64,000 nt of DNA. Origin: Nocardioides campestrisoli. GTDB lineage: Bacteria; Actinomycetota; Actinomycetes; Propionibacteriales; Nocardioidaceae. The first letter of the stretch is position 1. The number at the start of each line of letters is the position of its first letter. The position numbers were made by a program, and so were the translations under genes. Below the pieces are notes generated by a model. It was given only the letters and a program-made list of their open reading frames with translations, ran no database searches and was not told where the DNA came from. The stretch lies in contig NZ_CP061768.1 in the NCBI RefSeq assembly GCF_013624435.2, positions 2,632,001 to 2,696,000 of the forward strand, given 5' to 3'. This document shows positions 44,519 to 53,881 of the stretch, piece after piece.

Positions 44519-44565
44519 TCCGCCCCTGCCCGCGCGTCCTTCCCGGGCTGGCCGGGCCGCCGTTC

Positions 44566-44571
44566 TAGCGT
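44566..44571 (+). promoter_or_regulatory. -10 element, leaderless promoter of the DUF3097 gene
   Basis: TAGCGT ends 6 bases before the GTG at 44578. Confidence 0.5.
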
Positions 44572-44577
44572 GGTCCG

Positions 44578-45432
44578 GTGCCTTCCCCCAGTGACCGCTA
44601 CGGCTCCGACGTCCTCTCCACCGACTGGCGCGCCCCCGCGCGCGGGCGAGCCCAGGACAGGCCCGCCGAGGTCGGCCTGGTGATCGAGGAGGTCACCACC
44701 GGCTGGTGCGGCGAGATCGTCGGGATCGACCGCGACCTGCGGACGGTGACCCTGGAGGACCGGCGTTTCACCCGCCGGACCTTCCCGATGGGCCCCGGCT
44801 TCCTGCTCGAGGGCGCCCCGGTGGTGCTCACTCCGCCGGTGCAGCGCGCGGCCCCGGCGAAGGCGACCCGCACCGCGTCGGGCTCGGTGGCCGTGCACGG
44901 GGCCAAGGCCCGCGTCGCCCGGCAGAGCCGGATCTTCGTCGAGGGCCGCCACGACGCCGAGCTGGTGGAGAAGGTCTGGGGCGACGACCTGCGGATCGAG
45001 GGCGTGGTGGTCGAGTTCCTCGGGGGCGTCGACGACCTGGCCGACCACCTCAAGGACTTCAAGCCGGGCCCCGACCGCCGCGTCGGCGTGCTGGTCGACC
45101 ACCTGGTCCCCGGGTCGAAGGAGAGCCGGATCGCCCAGGGCATCATGCGCTCCGCGGTGGGCAAGCACGTGCTGATCGTGGGCCACCCGTTCATCGACGT
45201 CTGGCAGGCGGTCAAGCCGCAGCGACTCGGCTTCGACCGCTGGCCAGACGTGCCGCGGCACATCGACTGGAAGAAGGGCACCTGCCAGCAGCTCGGCTGG
45301 CCACACCGCGACCAGGCCGACATCGCCCGCGCCTGGAAGCACATCCTGGGCGGCGTACGCGGCTTCCAGGACCTCGACCCCGCCCTGCTCGGGCGGGTCG
45401 AGGAGCTCATCGACTTCGTCACCGCCCCCTGA
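44578..45432 (+). CDS. DUF3097 family protein
   Basis: The 284-residue protein is a conserved actinobacterial family. After a basic N-terminus (SDRYGSDVLSTDWRAPARG) and a small beta domain it shows a Toprim-like stretch: RIFVEGRHDAELVEKVWGDDL, then GVLVDHLVPGSKESRIAQG and VLIVGHPFIDVWQAVKP. The E at RIFVEG and the acidic LVDH residues resemble Toprim metal ligands, suggesting nucleic acid cleavage or primase-like chemistry. That is inference; the family has no assigned function. It is convergent with hemW. Confidence 0.87.
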   Translation: MPSPSDRYGSDVLSTDWRAPARGRAQDRPAEVGLVIEEVTTGWCGEIVGIDRDLRTVTLEDRRFTRRTFPMGPGFLLEGAPVVLTPPVQRAAPAKATRTASGSVAVHGAKARVARQSRIFVEGRHDAELVEKVWGDDLRIEGVVVEFLGGVDDLADHLKDFKPGPDRRVGVLVDHLVPGSKESRIAQGIMRSAVGKHVLIVGHPFIDVWQAVKPQRLGFDRWPDVPRHIDWKKGTCQQLGWPHRDQADIARAWKHILGGVRGFQDLDPALLGRVEELIDFVTAP

Positions 45433-45456
45433 GGGCGCGGATCCGGAGCCTCCGGC

Positions 45457-46683
45457 TCAGTCGTCCAGGAGGTGGCGGACCACGCCGTCGGCCAGCAGCC
45501 TGCCCTCGCGGGTCAGCACCAACCGGTCGCCGTCGACCACCACGAGACCCCGCGCCACCACCTCGGGCACCCGGTCGCGCTCGGGCTCGCCCAGGGCGTC
45601 CAGCGCGAGGCCGTCGACCAGCCGCAGCTCCAGCAGGACCCGCTCGAGGTGCCGCTCGGAGTCGGTGAGCAGCTCGCGGCCGTGGGCGGGGCTCAGCCCG
45701 GCGGCCAGCCGCTGCTGGTAGGCCGCCGGGTGCTTGACGTTCCACCACCGCACCCCACCGACGTGCGAGTGAGCACCGGGCCCGGCACCCCACCAGTCGC
45801 CGCCCGTCCAGTAGAGCAGGTTGTGCCGGCACCGGCTCTCCGGGCGACGCGCCCAGTTGGACACCTCGTACCACCCCAGCCCGGCTGCGGTGAGGCGCTC
45901 GTCGGCCATCAGGTACTTGTCCGCCAGGTCGTCGTCGTCCGGCTCCGGGAGCTCGCCGCGACGGACCCGGCGGGCCAGCGCGGTGCCCGGCTCCACGATC
46001 AGGGAGTACGCCGACACGTGGTCGGGTGCGGACGCGAGCGCCGCGTCCAGCGACGTGGCCCAGTCCTGCTGCGACTCCCCCGGGGTGCCGTAGATGAGGT
46101 CGAGGCTGATCTCCTCGAAGCCCGCTGCCCGGGCCCACTCGACCGCGAGCGGCACGCGAGCCGGGTCGTGGGTCCGGTCGAGCACCTCGAGCACGTGACC
46201 GACGGCGGACTGCATGCCGAACGAGACCCGGGTGTAGCCGGCCTCGCGAAGCCGGGCGAGCCCGGCCGGCGTGACGCTGTCGGGGTTCGCCTCGGTCGTC
46301 ACCTCGGCGTCGGGCGCCAGGCCCAGCTCCCGGTCGATCGCCGCGAGCACCGTCGCGAGGTCGTCGGGCGGGAGCAGCGTCGGGGTGCCGCCGCCGAGGA
46401 AGACCGTGCTGACCGGGCGGCGCGCCGACTCCTCGCCGAGCACCCGGCCGGCCAGGCGCAGCTCGGCGACGACCGAGTCGGCGTACGAGGCGACCGTGGC
46501 GCCGCCCACCTCCCCCAGCTCGCCGGGCGTGTAGGTGTTGAAGTCGCAGTAGCCGCACCGCACCCGGCAGAAGGGCACGTGCACGTAGACGCCGAGGGGA
46601 CGCTCCCCGGCGCCCACCAGGGACTCGGGGGGCAGGGACCCGTCCTCGGGGGCGGGCTCGCCGGCAGGCAACGCAGAGGGCAC
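45457..46683 (-). CDS. hemW: Radical SAM haem chaperone HemW
   Basis: The 408-residue protein is HemW (often mislabelled coproporphyrinogen III oxidase). The radical-SAM motif CRVRCGYCDF sits near residue 42, preceded by VYVHVPFC, with STVFLGGGTPTLL following. The C-terminal HemN domain is present. The GTG at 46683 (VPSALPAGEP) was chosen as the nearest start. HemW loads haem into respiratory enzymes and lacks the cysteine that true HemN has before CxxxCxxC. Confidence 0.92.
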   Translation of the reverse strand: MPSALPAGEPAPEDGSLPPESLVGAGERPLGVYVHVPFCRVRCGYCDFNTYTPGELGEVGGATVASYADSVVAELRLAGRVLGEESARRPVSTVFLGGGTPTLLPPDDLATVLAAIDRELGLAPDAEVTTEANPDSVTPAGLARLREAGYTRVSFGMQSAVGHVLEVLDRTHDPARVPLAVEWARAAGFEEISLDLIYGTPGESQQDWATSLDAALASAPDHVSAYSLIVEPGTALARRVRRGELPEPDDDDLADKYLMADERLTAAGLGWYEVSNWARRPESRCRHNLLYWTGGDWWGAGPGAHSHVGGVRWWNVKHPAAYQQRLAAGLSPAHGRELLTDSERHLERVLLELRLVDGLALDALGEPERDRVPEVVARGLVVVDGDRLVLTREGRLLADGVVRHLLDD

Positions 46684-46750
46684 GTCGCCATCCCACCACG
46701 CGGCTGGGTGCGAGGGGGAAACGAGGACCCTGCCAGGACGCACCAGGACG

Positions 46751-46786
46751 CACCAGGGCCCCGCGGTCTCCCGCGGGGCCCTGGTG
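46751..46786 (-). terminator. Terminator after the acyl-CoA synthetase gene
   Basis: A perfect 16-bp stem (CACCAGGGCCCCGCGG and complement) with a TCTC loop lies 26 bases past the stop. It is the strongest hairpin in the window after the leuS attenuator, with no T-run. Confidence 0.78.
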
Positions 46787-46811
46787 GAGGAGGCGGCCGA
46801 GCCGCCGGACC

Positions 46812-48632
46812 TCAGACGTACATCTTCTCGATCAGGTCGGTGTAGTTGTTCTCCACCACGTTGCGCTTGACCTTCATCGACGGCGTGAGCTCGCCGGACT
46901 CGACGGTGAGGTCGTGGTCGAGCAGCTCCCACTTCTTGATGGTCTCCCACCGGTTGAGCTGGGAGTTCATCTGCTCGACGTAGCCCTGGACCATCTCCTT
47001 GACCTCGTCGCTGCGCACGATCTCGGTGTAGGAGGCGCCGGACATGCCGTTCTCCTCCGCCCAGTTCGCCATCGCGTCGGGGTCGAGCGTGACCAGCGCG
47101 ACGCAGTACGGGCGCTCGCTGCCGAAGACCATGAACTGGCTGGCGTAGGGGCAGACGGCCTTGAACTTCGACTCGACCGCGGGCGGCGCGACGTACTTGC
47201 CGTTGGAGGTCTTGAAGAGCTCCTTGATCCGGCCGGTGATCTTGAGGTGCCCGTCGGAGTCCAGCGCACCCTTGTCACCGGTGTGGAACCAGCCCTCGGG
47301 GGTGAGCGACTTGGCGGTCTCCTCGGGCAGGTTGTGGTAGCCCTCCATCACGCCGGGACCCTTGATCAGGACCTCGTCGTTCTCGCCCAGCTTGACCTCG
47401 GTGCCCGGGAAGGGCGGGCCCACGGTGCCGAACTTGTTGGCGTCCGGGTGGTTGACGAACGTGCCGGCCGAGGTCTCGGTGAGCCCGTAGCCCTCGAGGA
47501 TCTTGATGCCCGCGGCGCCGAACCACTCCGCGATGTCCTGGTTGAGCGCGGCAGCGCCGGAGATGAAGAAGCGGACCCGTCCGCCGAAGCGGTCGCGGAT
47601 CTTGGAGAAGACCAGCTTGTCCAGCACCTTGTGCTTGAGGCCGAGGCCGAACGGGATGCTCTCGCCGTCCCGCTTGCGCCGCTCGACCTCCAGGCCGACC
47701 TCGAACGCCTTCTTGAAGATCTTCTCCTTGGCGCCGCCCTCGGCGGCCTGCATGGTGACGATCTTGCCGTGGGCCTTCTCGAAGATCCGCGGAGCGGCTC
47801 CCATGAAGGTCGGCTTGACGATCGCCAGGTTGTCGACGATGCGCTCGACCCGGCCGTCGATGGCGGTCGGGAAGCCACAGGCCATCTGCGTGGAGAGCAG
47901 CACCTTGCCGAAGGAGTGCGCCATCGGCAGCCAGAGGAACTGCAGGTCGTCCTCGCTCAGGATGCCCAGCGAGGCGATGGCGCTGCCCTCGTAGACCCAC
48001 GACTGGTGCCGCAGCCGCACGCCCTTGGGGCGGCCGGTGGTGCCGGAGGTGTAGATCAGGGTGGCCAGCTGCTCGGGGCGGATCGCCTCGGCCTTCGCCT
48101 CCAGCACGCCCGGGTTGGCGGCCAGGTAGGACTCACCCAGGGCGGAGAGGTCGTCAAGGCTGATCACCCAGTCGTCCTCGGTCTTGCCCTCGAAGGTGAC
48201 GACCTTGGCCACGTAGGGCAGCTCGGACTTGCGGGCCACCAGCTTGGCGATCTGGGCGTCGTCCTCGGCGAAGACCACCCGGCACTCGGAGTCGGACAGG
48301 ATGTACGCCGTGTCCTCCTCGTTGGTCGTCGGGTAGACCGTGGTCGTCGCCGCGGCGGCGCACATGATCGCCAGGTCCGCGAGCACCCACTCGTAGCGGG
48401 TGCCCGAGGCGATGCCGACGCGCATCTCGGGCTGGAGCCCGAGCGAGAGCAGCCCGCCCGCGAGGTTGCGGACGATCTCCCCCGCCTCCGCCCAGGTGAC
48501 CGACTCCCAGGTCTCGGCCTTGGTGGGGTAGCGGAACGCCTCACGCTCCGGGGACTTGGCCACGCGGTCGTAGAACTGGACCGCCACGTTCGGGTGCATG
48601 TCCGCCATGAAGCTGGTGTCGTTGTTCGGCAT
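46812..48632 (-). CDS. AMP-dependent long-chain fatty acid--CoA ligase
   Basis: The 606-residue ANL-family enzyme activates fatty acids through an acyl-adenylate. It shows the P-loop ATLIYTSGTTGRPKGVRLRH, EGYGLTETSA, the Asp in GWFHTGDKGALDSDGHLKITGRIKELFKTSNGKYVAP (A8) and a C-terminal lid. The pattern is the FadD15 type, common in actinobacteria. GGGAGAA stands before the ATG. A perfect 11-base palindrome upstream may be an operator. Chain-length preference is not evident from the sequence. Confidence 0.93.
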   Translation of the reverse strand: MPNNDTSFMADMHPNVAVQFYDRVAKSPEREAFRYPTKAETWESVTWAEAGEIVRNLAGGLLSLGLQPEMRVGIASGTRYEWVLADLAIMCAAAATTTVYPTTNEEDTAYILSDSECRVVFAEDDAQIAKLVARKSELPYVAKVVTFEGKTEDDWVISLDDLSALGESYLAANPGVLEAKAEAIRPEQLATLIYTSGTTGRPKGVRLRHQSWVYEGSAIASLGILSEDDLQFLWLPMAHSFGKVLLSTQMACGFPTAIDGRVERIVDNLAIVKPTFMGAAPRIFEKAHGKIVTMQAAEGGAKEKIFKKAFEVGLEVERRKRDGESIPFGLGLKHKVLDKLVFSKIRDRFGGRVRFFISGAAALNQDIAEWFGAAGIKILEGYGLTETSAGTFVNHPDANKFGTVGPPFPGTEVKLGENDEVLIKGPGVMEGYHNLPEETAKSLTPEGWFHTGDKGALDSDGHLKITGRIKELFKTSNGKYVAPPAVESKFKAVCPYASQFMVFGSERPYCVALVTLDPDAMANWAEENGMSGASYTEIVRSDEVKEMVQGYVEQMNSQLNRWETIKKWELLDHDLTVESGELTPSMKVKRNVVENNYTDLIEKMYV

Positions 48633-48704
48633 TTCTCCCTGACTTCGGTTCGTGGCGCGAGGCGCGAACGCGTCCGCCGACTGACTGCTTGGGAGTAACG
48701 TAGA

Positions 48705-48715
48705 TCACTAAGTGA
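48705..48715. promoter_or_regulatory. Candidate operator palindrome upstream of the acyl-CoA synthetase
   Basis: TCACTAAGTGA is a perfect 5-1-5 palindrome in an otherwise unusually AT-rich stretch 73 bases before the start. A TetR- or GntR-type fatty-acid regulator would fit the size, but nothing identifies it. Confidence 0.35.
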
Positions 48716-48780
48716 CTCACCGGTAGCGAATCCCGGCGTTTCAGGCGTGGAGCGTGGCAGGAAATCCGCGGACGGAACGC

Positions 48781-50247
48781 TCAGCGCACCCCGGCCATCA
48801 GCCGCTGGATCGGGCCACGGGCCGCCAGCACGAGCAGACCGACGACGATCGAGACGCCGCCCACGATGAGGAAGAACCCGGTGTCGTCCTCGGGCTCGTA
48901 GTACCCGGCCAGGGTGCCGGAGATCGCGGAGCCCAGCGCCACGGAGAGGAAGAACAGCGCCACCATCTGCGTGCGGTACTTGGTCGGGGCGAGCTTGGTG
49001 GAGACCGAGAGCCCCACCGGGGAGATCAGCAGCTCGGCGACGGTGAACAGCAGCAGGATCGCGACCAGGCCCAGCAGCGGCGCCGAGCTCGGCCCCGACG
49101 GCATCGCCAGGAACGCCAGGAAGGCCAGGCCCATGACGACGGCGGACAGACCGAACTTGACCGGCGTCCCCGGGGCCCGGTCCCCCAGCTTCGTCCACAG
49201 CGCGGCGAAGACGCCGGCCAGCGCGATGATGAAGACCGGGTTGATCGACTGCACCCAGGAGATCGGCATCTCCCACCCGAACAGGTTCCGGTCGAGCCGT
49301 TCGTCGGCGTAGATCGTGACCACCGTGAACTGCTGCTGGTAGAGCGACCAGAAGACCGCGCTGCAGATGAAGAGCGGGATCATCGAGAACACCCTGCTCC
49401 GCTCGGCCCCGACCACCGACCGGTCCAGCAGCATCAGCGAGAACAGGGCGACGGCAGCCACCACCGTCACGCCGATCACCAGGTCGTCGAGCCGGCCCGC
49501 GGTGATCACCCCGGTCACCGACAGGACGACCAGCAGCGCGACCACCACGACGGCGGCGGCGGCGTACCGCGGCAGCCGCCCAGCGGGCAGGGGGTTGGGC
49601 ACGTGGTGGGTCTCCTCGGGGAGCCGGCTGCGTCCACGCGCGTACTGCGCCAGGCCGAAGGCCATGCCCAGGGCGGCCAGGCCGAAGCCGAAGTGGAAGC
49701 CCCACTCCTTCTGGAGCACGCCGGTCAGCAGGGGGCCGACCAGCGCACCGATGTTGATCCCCATGTAGAAGATCGAGAAGCCGGCGTCGCGGCGCTCGTC
49801 GTGCTCGCCGTAGAGCGACCCGACCAGCGAGGTGGCGTTCGCCTTGACCCCGCCGCTGCCCAGCGCCACGAGTACGAGGCCCACGCCCACCCCGACCAGG
49901 CCGGGCAGGAGCGCGAGGGCCACGTGCCCGGCCATCACCATGACGGCGGAGTAGAAGAGGGTCCGCTCGGCCCCGAAGAGCCGGTCCGCGAACCACGCGC
50001 CGAGGATCGTGGAGAGGTAGACCGACCCGCCGTAGGCGCCGACGATGCCGGCCGCGACGCCGCGGTCGATCCCGAGCCCGCCGTCGGAGACGCTGAAGTA
50101 CAGGTAGATCAGCAGGATCCCCTGCATGCCGTAGAAGCTGAACCGCTCCCACAGCTCCACGCCGAACAGGTTGGCCAGCACCCGCGGCTGGCCGAAGAAT
50201 GAGCGGTCCGTGCCTTGAGGAACGCGTGCCGTGTGCCGAGTACTCAC
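48781..50247 (-). CDS. POT family peptide:proton symporter
   Basis: The 488-residue membrane protein is a proton-dependent oligopeptide transporter. The family signature GVELWERFSFYGMQGILLIYL (ExxERFxYY) is at about residue 29, with about 14 membrane segments and a second signature in FYMGINIGALVGPLLTG. It imports di- and tripeptides. The GTG at 50247 has TACCGT 7 bases upstream. Confidence 0.93.
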   Translation of the reverse strand: MSTRHTARVPQGTDRSFFGQPRVLANLFGVELWERFSFYGMQGILLIYLYFSVSDGGLGIDRGVAAGIVGAYGGSVYLSTILGAWFADRLFGAERTLFYSAVMVMAGHVALALLPGLVGVGVGLVLVALGSGGVKANATSLVGSLYGEHDERRDAGFSIFYMGINIGALVGPLLTGVLQKEWGFHFGFGLAALGMAFGLAQYARGRSRLPEETHHVPNPLPAGRLPRYAAAAVVVVALLVVLSVTGVITAGRLDDLVIGVTVVAAVALFSLMLLDRSVVGAERSRVFSMIPLFICSAVFWSLYQQQFTVVTIYADERLDRNLFGWEMPISWVQSINPVFIIALAGVFAALWTKLGDRAPGTPVKFGLSAVVMGLAFLAFLAMPSGPSSAPLLGLVAILLLFTVAELLISPVGLSVSTKLAPTKYRTQMVALFFLSVALGSAISGTLAGYYEPEDDTGFFLIVGGVSIVVGLLVLAARGPIQRLMAGVR

Positions 50248-50254
50248 TCCCTCG

Positions 50255-50260
50255 ACGGTA
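50255..50260 (-). promoter_or_regulatory. -10 element, leaderless promoter of the POT gene
   Basis: TACCGT on the minus strand ends 7 bases before the GTG at 50247. Confidence 0.4.
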
Positions 50261-50277
50261 CTCCGCCCCTCGGCCGG

Positions 50278-50925
50278 TCAGTGGGCCAGGTAGGCGACCG
50301 CCTTGCGCCGCAGGTCCTCCGAGAGGTCCTCCACCACCAGCAGGGCCGGCAGCAGGGCGCGCTCGGTGGTGAAGGCCCGGAAGGCCAGCTCGATGGTCAC
50401 GTCGTGATCGGGGCGTTCGACGACCTCGATCCCGTCGCCGCGCTCGACGGCCCCCTCCTCGAGCACCCGCAGGTAGGCGCCCGGGTGTCCGTGGGCGGTG
50501 AACCTCTTGATCCAGGCGGTGTCGTCGTAGCCGGTCAACCCCATCCAGCCCGCGAAGACGCGGCACGGGGTGCGCACCGTGGAGACCTCGAGCAGGGCCG
50601 CGCCGACCCGCCACCGCTCGCCGAGGAGCGCGGCGTTCAGGTCGATGCCCGAGGTGGTCAGGTTCTCGCCGAAGTGACCGTCGGGCACCGGACGCCCCAG
50701 CTCCTCCTGCCAGTGGTCCAGGTCCTCCCGGGCGAAGGCATAGACCGCCTTGTTCGGCCCGCCGTGGAACTTCCGGTCGCAGACCGTGTCCCCCGCCATC
50801 CCGGTACGTCGGGCCATCACCGGGCCGTCGACGGCCAGCTTGCGGATCCCCGAGCGTCCGACCCGGCCGGTCCACGGCCCGGTCTCCGCCTTGCCGACGT
50901 TGACCGCGAGCACCTGCGCGTCCAT
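50278..50925 (-). CDS. MOSC domain protein (YiiM-like)
   Basis: The 215-residue MOSC protein has the family core FHGGPNKAVYAFAREDLDHW, GHFGENLTTSGIDL and the cysteine in VRTPCRVFAGWM, which resembles the site that binds the molybdenum-cofactor sulfur. The C-terminal 3-alpha region marks it as YiiM-like, a family that reduces N-hydroxylated purines in E. coli. AAGGAGG stands 5 bases before the ATG at 50925. It follows a phosphotransferase gene by 43 bases. Confidence 0.9.
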   Translation of the reverse strand: MDAQVLAVNVGKAETGPWTGRVGRSGIRKLAVDGPVMARRTGMAGDTVCDRKFHGGPNKAVYAFAREDLDHWQEELGRPVPDGHFGENLTTSGIDLNAALLGERWRVGAALLEVSTVRTPCRVFAGWMGLTGYDDTAWIKRFTAHGHPGAYLRVLEEGAVERGDGIEVVERPDHDVTIELAFRAFTTERALLPALLVVEDLSEDLRRKAVAYLAH

Positions 50926-50968
50926 CACGCCTCCTTCGAGCTGGTCGGCCCTGCGTCGCGCACGGCTC

Positions 50969-51886
50969 TCAGTCCTGCACGGCCTTCGCGACGGCGACAC
51001 AGACCGTCAGGAGCTCACGGGTCCCGCGCCGGACCTGCCCCGGGTCGTCGCTCAGGCCCCACAGGGCATTGTGCAGCATCCGCACCACGACCCAGTCCCG
51101 CGCGCGCTCCTCGTCCAGCCCGGCGGCGTCGACGACCGCGTGGAACCGGCGGCGCACCCCGGCGCGCACGTCGCCGGCCAGCTCGTCCCAGCGGTTCCAC
51201 AGCAGGGGCGCGACCTCGTAGTGGGGGTCCCCGGCCAGCGGCTTCGGGTCGATCACCAGCCACTCCTCGCGCTCCCCGGCCAGGACGTTGTCGTAGTGCA
51301 GGTCGGTGTGCAGCAGGCGCCGCTCACCCGGGTCGGACGTCAGCTCGCGGCCCAGCGAGACCGCCTGCTCGACCAGGCGGTGCGGCAGCGGCGCCCCGGC
51401 CGGCAGCGCCGCCAGCGACGCCGTCCACCGGGCGACCTGGTCGCTGAGCAGACGCAGCTGGGGCGGCGCGGGCAGGTGCAGCCGGGCGTAGCGCTGGCCC
51501 ACCAGCTCACAGGCCTGCACGTCCCACTCCTCGGCCAGGGTGCGCCGACCGAGTCGTTCCAGCAGCATCGCGCGCCGGGCGGGATCCGCGCGCAGCATCC
51601 GCACCGCCCCGTCGCCGGCCCAGCGCTGCAGCGCGAGCGCCTCGTGCTCGGACTCCGCGTCCGGGAGCGCGAGCTTCAGGACGCCGAGCTCCCCCTCGGC
51701 GCGGCGTACCGGCAGCACCAGCGAGCAGTGACCGTGCATCGCCGGTCCGTCCGGCGACAGCTCCCACTCCGCCAGCACCTCGCGCGCGAGCCCGGGCAGC
51801 CGGTCGAGCCAGGAGACCCACGGCTCGCCGAGGGCGCGGCGGGCCTCCAGCCCGTCGGGGACCCGCACCGCCGCGTGCTGGCTCAC
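50969..51886 (-). CDS. Aminoglycoside/hydroxyurea resistance kinase family phosphotransferase
   Basis: The 305-residue protein has the protein-kinase-like APH fold: Lys in GVLKLALPDAESEHEALAL, the catalytic loop RRLLHTDLHYDNVLAG (HxDxxxxN) and metal motif WLVIDPKPLAGDPHYEVAPLLWN. The pattern and length match the PF04655 family (APH(6)/hydroxyurea phosphotransferase). Substrate and resistance are not implied; many chromosomal members are uncharacterised. It lies 2 bases after the lepA stop, with GTG start, so the two are likely co-transcribed. Confidence 0.87.
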   Translation of the reverse strand: MSQHAAVRVPDGLEARRALGEPWVSWLDRLPGLAREVLAEWELSPDGPAMHGHCSLVLPVRRAEGELGVLKLALPDAESEHEALALQRWAGDGAVRMLRADPARRAMLLERLGRRTLAEEWDVQACELVGQRYARLHLPAPPQLRLLSDQVARWTASLAALPAGAPLPHRLVEQAVSLGRELTSDPGERRLLHTDLHYDNVLAGEREEWLVIDPKPLAGDPHYEVAPLLWNRWDELAGDVRAGVRRRFHAVVDAAGLDEERARDWVVVRMLHNALWGLSDDPGQVRRGTRELLTVCVAVAKAVQD

Positions 51887-51888
51887 GC

Positions 51889-53757
51889 CTACTTCTTGGT
51901 CTTCTCCGACGGCTGCGTGGTCGACAGCGCGGCGACGAACGCCTCCGGCGGCACCTCGACCGTGCCGATGTTCTTCATCCGCTTCTTTCCGGCCTTCTGC
52001 TTCTCCAGCAGCTTGCGCTTGCGGCTGATGTCGCCGCCGTAGCACTTGGCCAGCACGTCCTTGCGGATGGCGCGGATGTTCTCCCGGGCGATCACCCGGG
52101 CGCCGATGGCCGCCTGGATCGGCACCTCGAACTGCTGGCGCGGGATCAGGTCCTTGAGCTTCCCGGCCATCATCACGCCGTAGGAGTACGCCGCGTCGCG
52201 GTGCACGATCGCGGAGAACGCGTCGACGGGCTCACCCTGCAGCAGGATGTCGACCTTGACCAGGTCGGCGGCCTGCTTGCCGGAGCGCTCGTAGTCGAGC
52301 GAGGCGTAGCCCTTGGTCCGCGACTTCAGCTGGTCGAAGAAGTCGAAGACGATCTCGCCCATGGGCAGGGTGTACCGCATCTCCACCCGGTCCTCGGAGA
52401 GGTAGTCCATGCCCTGCAGGTTGCCGCGCTTGGTCTGGCACAGCTCCATGATCGTGCCGATGTAGTCGCTGGGGCTCAGGATCGTGGCCTTGACGACCGG
52501 CTCGCGCACCTCGGCGATCTTGCCCTCGGGATACTCGCTCGGGTTGGTCACCACGACCTCGGAGCCGTCCTCCATCTGCACCTCGTAGACCACGTTGGGG
52601 GCCGTCGAGATCAGGTCGAGGTTGAACTCGCGCTCGAGGCGGTCCCGGGTGATCTCCATGTGCAGGAGCCCCAGGAAGCCGATCCGGAAGCCGAAGCCCA
52701 GCGCGCCCGACGTCTCGGGCTCGAAGGTCAGCGCCGCGTCGTTGAGCTGCAGCCGCTCGAGGGCGTCGCGCAGCGTCGGGTAGTCGTCGCCGTCGATCGG
52801 GTAGAGCCCCGAGTAGACCATCGGGTTGGGGTGCTTGTAGCCACCCAGCGCCTCGGTCGCGCCGTTGTGCTGGCTGGTCACGGTGTCGCCGACGCGCGAC
52901 TGACGCACGTCCTTCACACCGGTGATCAGGTACCCGACCTCCCCCACGCCGAGGTCGGCGGCCTTGACCGGCTCGGGGCTGATCACGCCGACCTCGAGCA
53001 TCTCGTGGACCGCGCCGGTCGACATCATCTTGATCCGGTCGCGGTGGCTGAGCTTGCCGTCGACCACGCGGACGTAGGTGACCACGCCGCGGTAGGTGTC
53101 GTAGACGGAGTCGAAGATCAGCGCCCGCGGCGGGGCGTCGGCGTCGCCGACCGGGGCCGGGGTCTGCCGGACGATCTCGTTGAGCAGCCCCTCGACGCCC
53201 ATGCCGGTCTTGGCGCTGACCCGCAGCACGTCCTCGGGCTCGCAGCCCACCAGGCCGGCGAGCTCGGCGGCGTACTTCTCCGGGTTCGCGCCCGGCAGGT
53301 CGATCTTGTTCAGCACCGGGATGATGTGCAGGTCCGCACCCATCGCCAGGTAGAGGTTGGCCAGGGTCTGGGCCTCGATCCCCTGGGCGGCGTCGACCAG
53401 CAGCACCGCCGCCTCGCACGCCTCCAGCGAGCGGGAGACCTCGTAGGTGAAGTCGACGTGGCCAGGGGTGTCGATCATGTTCAGCACGTAGGTGCCGGGC
53501 TCCGCCAGCTCGGCGTTGTCCGCCGGCACCGTCCAGGGCATGCGCACGGCCTGGCTCTTGATGGTGATGCCGCGCTCGCGCTCGATGTCCATCCGGTCGA
53601 GGTACTGCGCGCGGGCCGCGCGTGCGTCGACCACGCCGGTCAGCTGAAGCATCCGGTCCGCCAGCGTCGACTTGCCGTGGTCGATGTGGGCGATGATGCA
53701 GAAGTTCCGGATGATCGACGGATCGGTCTGGCCGGGCTGCGGTGCGGTCTTGGACAC
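51889..53757 (-). CDS. lepA: Elongation factor 4 (LepA)
   Basis: The 622-residue GTPase shows [19 protein letters not shown] (G1), [10 protein letters not shown] (G2), [14 protein letters not shown] (G3) and LNKIDLP (G4), then EF-G-like domains and the LepA-specific C-terminal domain. It acts on stalled or misassembled ribosomes. The GTG at 53757 begins the recognisable protein; the long upstream reading in frame is spurious. Confidence 0.96.
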   Translation of the reverse strand: MSKTAPQPGQTDPSIIRNFCIIAHIDHGKSTLADRMLQLTGVVDARAARAQYLDRMDIERERGITIKSQAVRMPWTVPADNAELAEPGTYVLNMIDTPGHVDFTYEVSRSLEACEAAVLLVDAAQGIEAQTLANLYLAMGADLHIIPVLNKIDLPGANPEKYAAELAGLVGCEPEDVLRVSAKTGMGVEGLLNEIVRQTPAPVGDADAPPRALIFDSVYDTYRGVVTYVRVVDGKLSHRDRIKMMSTGAVHEMLEVGVISPEPVKAADLGVGEVGYLITGVKDVRQSRVGDTVTSQHNGATEALGGYKHPNPMVYSGLYPIDGDDYPTLRDALERLQLNDAALTFEPETSGALGFGFRIGFLGLLHMEITRDRLEREFNLDLISTAPNVVYEVQMEDGSEVVVTNPSEYPEGKIAEVREPVVKATILSPSDYIGTIMELCQTKRGNLQGMDYLSEDRVEMRYTLPMGEIVFDFFDQLKSRTKGYASLDYERSGKQAADLVKVDILLQGEPVDAFSAIVHRDAAYSYGVMMAGKLKDLIPRQQFEVPIQAAIGARVIARENIRAIRKDVLAKCYGGDISRKRKLLEKQKAGKKRMKNIGTVEVPPEAFVAALSTTQPSEKTKK

Positions 53758-53881
53758 AGGTGACTTTCGGTACGGCGTGCAGAGCGTGGTCGACCCATTC
53801 TTCCACGGGGGCACCGTGCCACCGAAAGCCAGCGAGTAACCCGCGCGCGGTCCCCGGCCCGGATGAGAGAGGATGCGCCCC

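Noticed and set aside
46914..48698. 594-codon open frame opposite the acyl-CoA synthetase, and similar long frames opposite leuA, dnaG and comEC
   Set aside because: Same GC-skew artefact; Val/Gly/Leu/Arg-rich translations without domains, each fully overlapping a well-supported gene.
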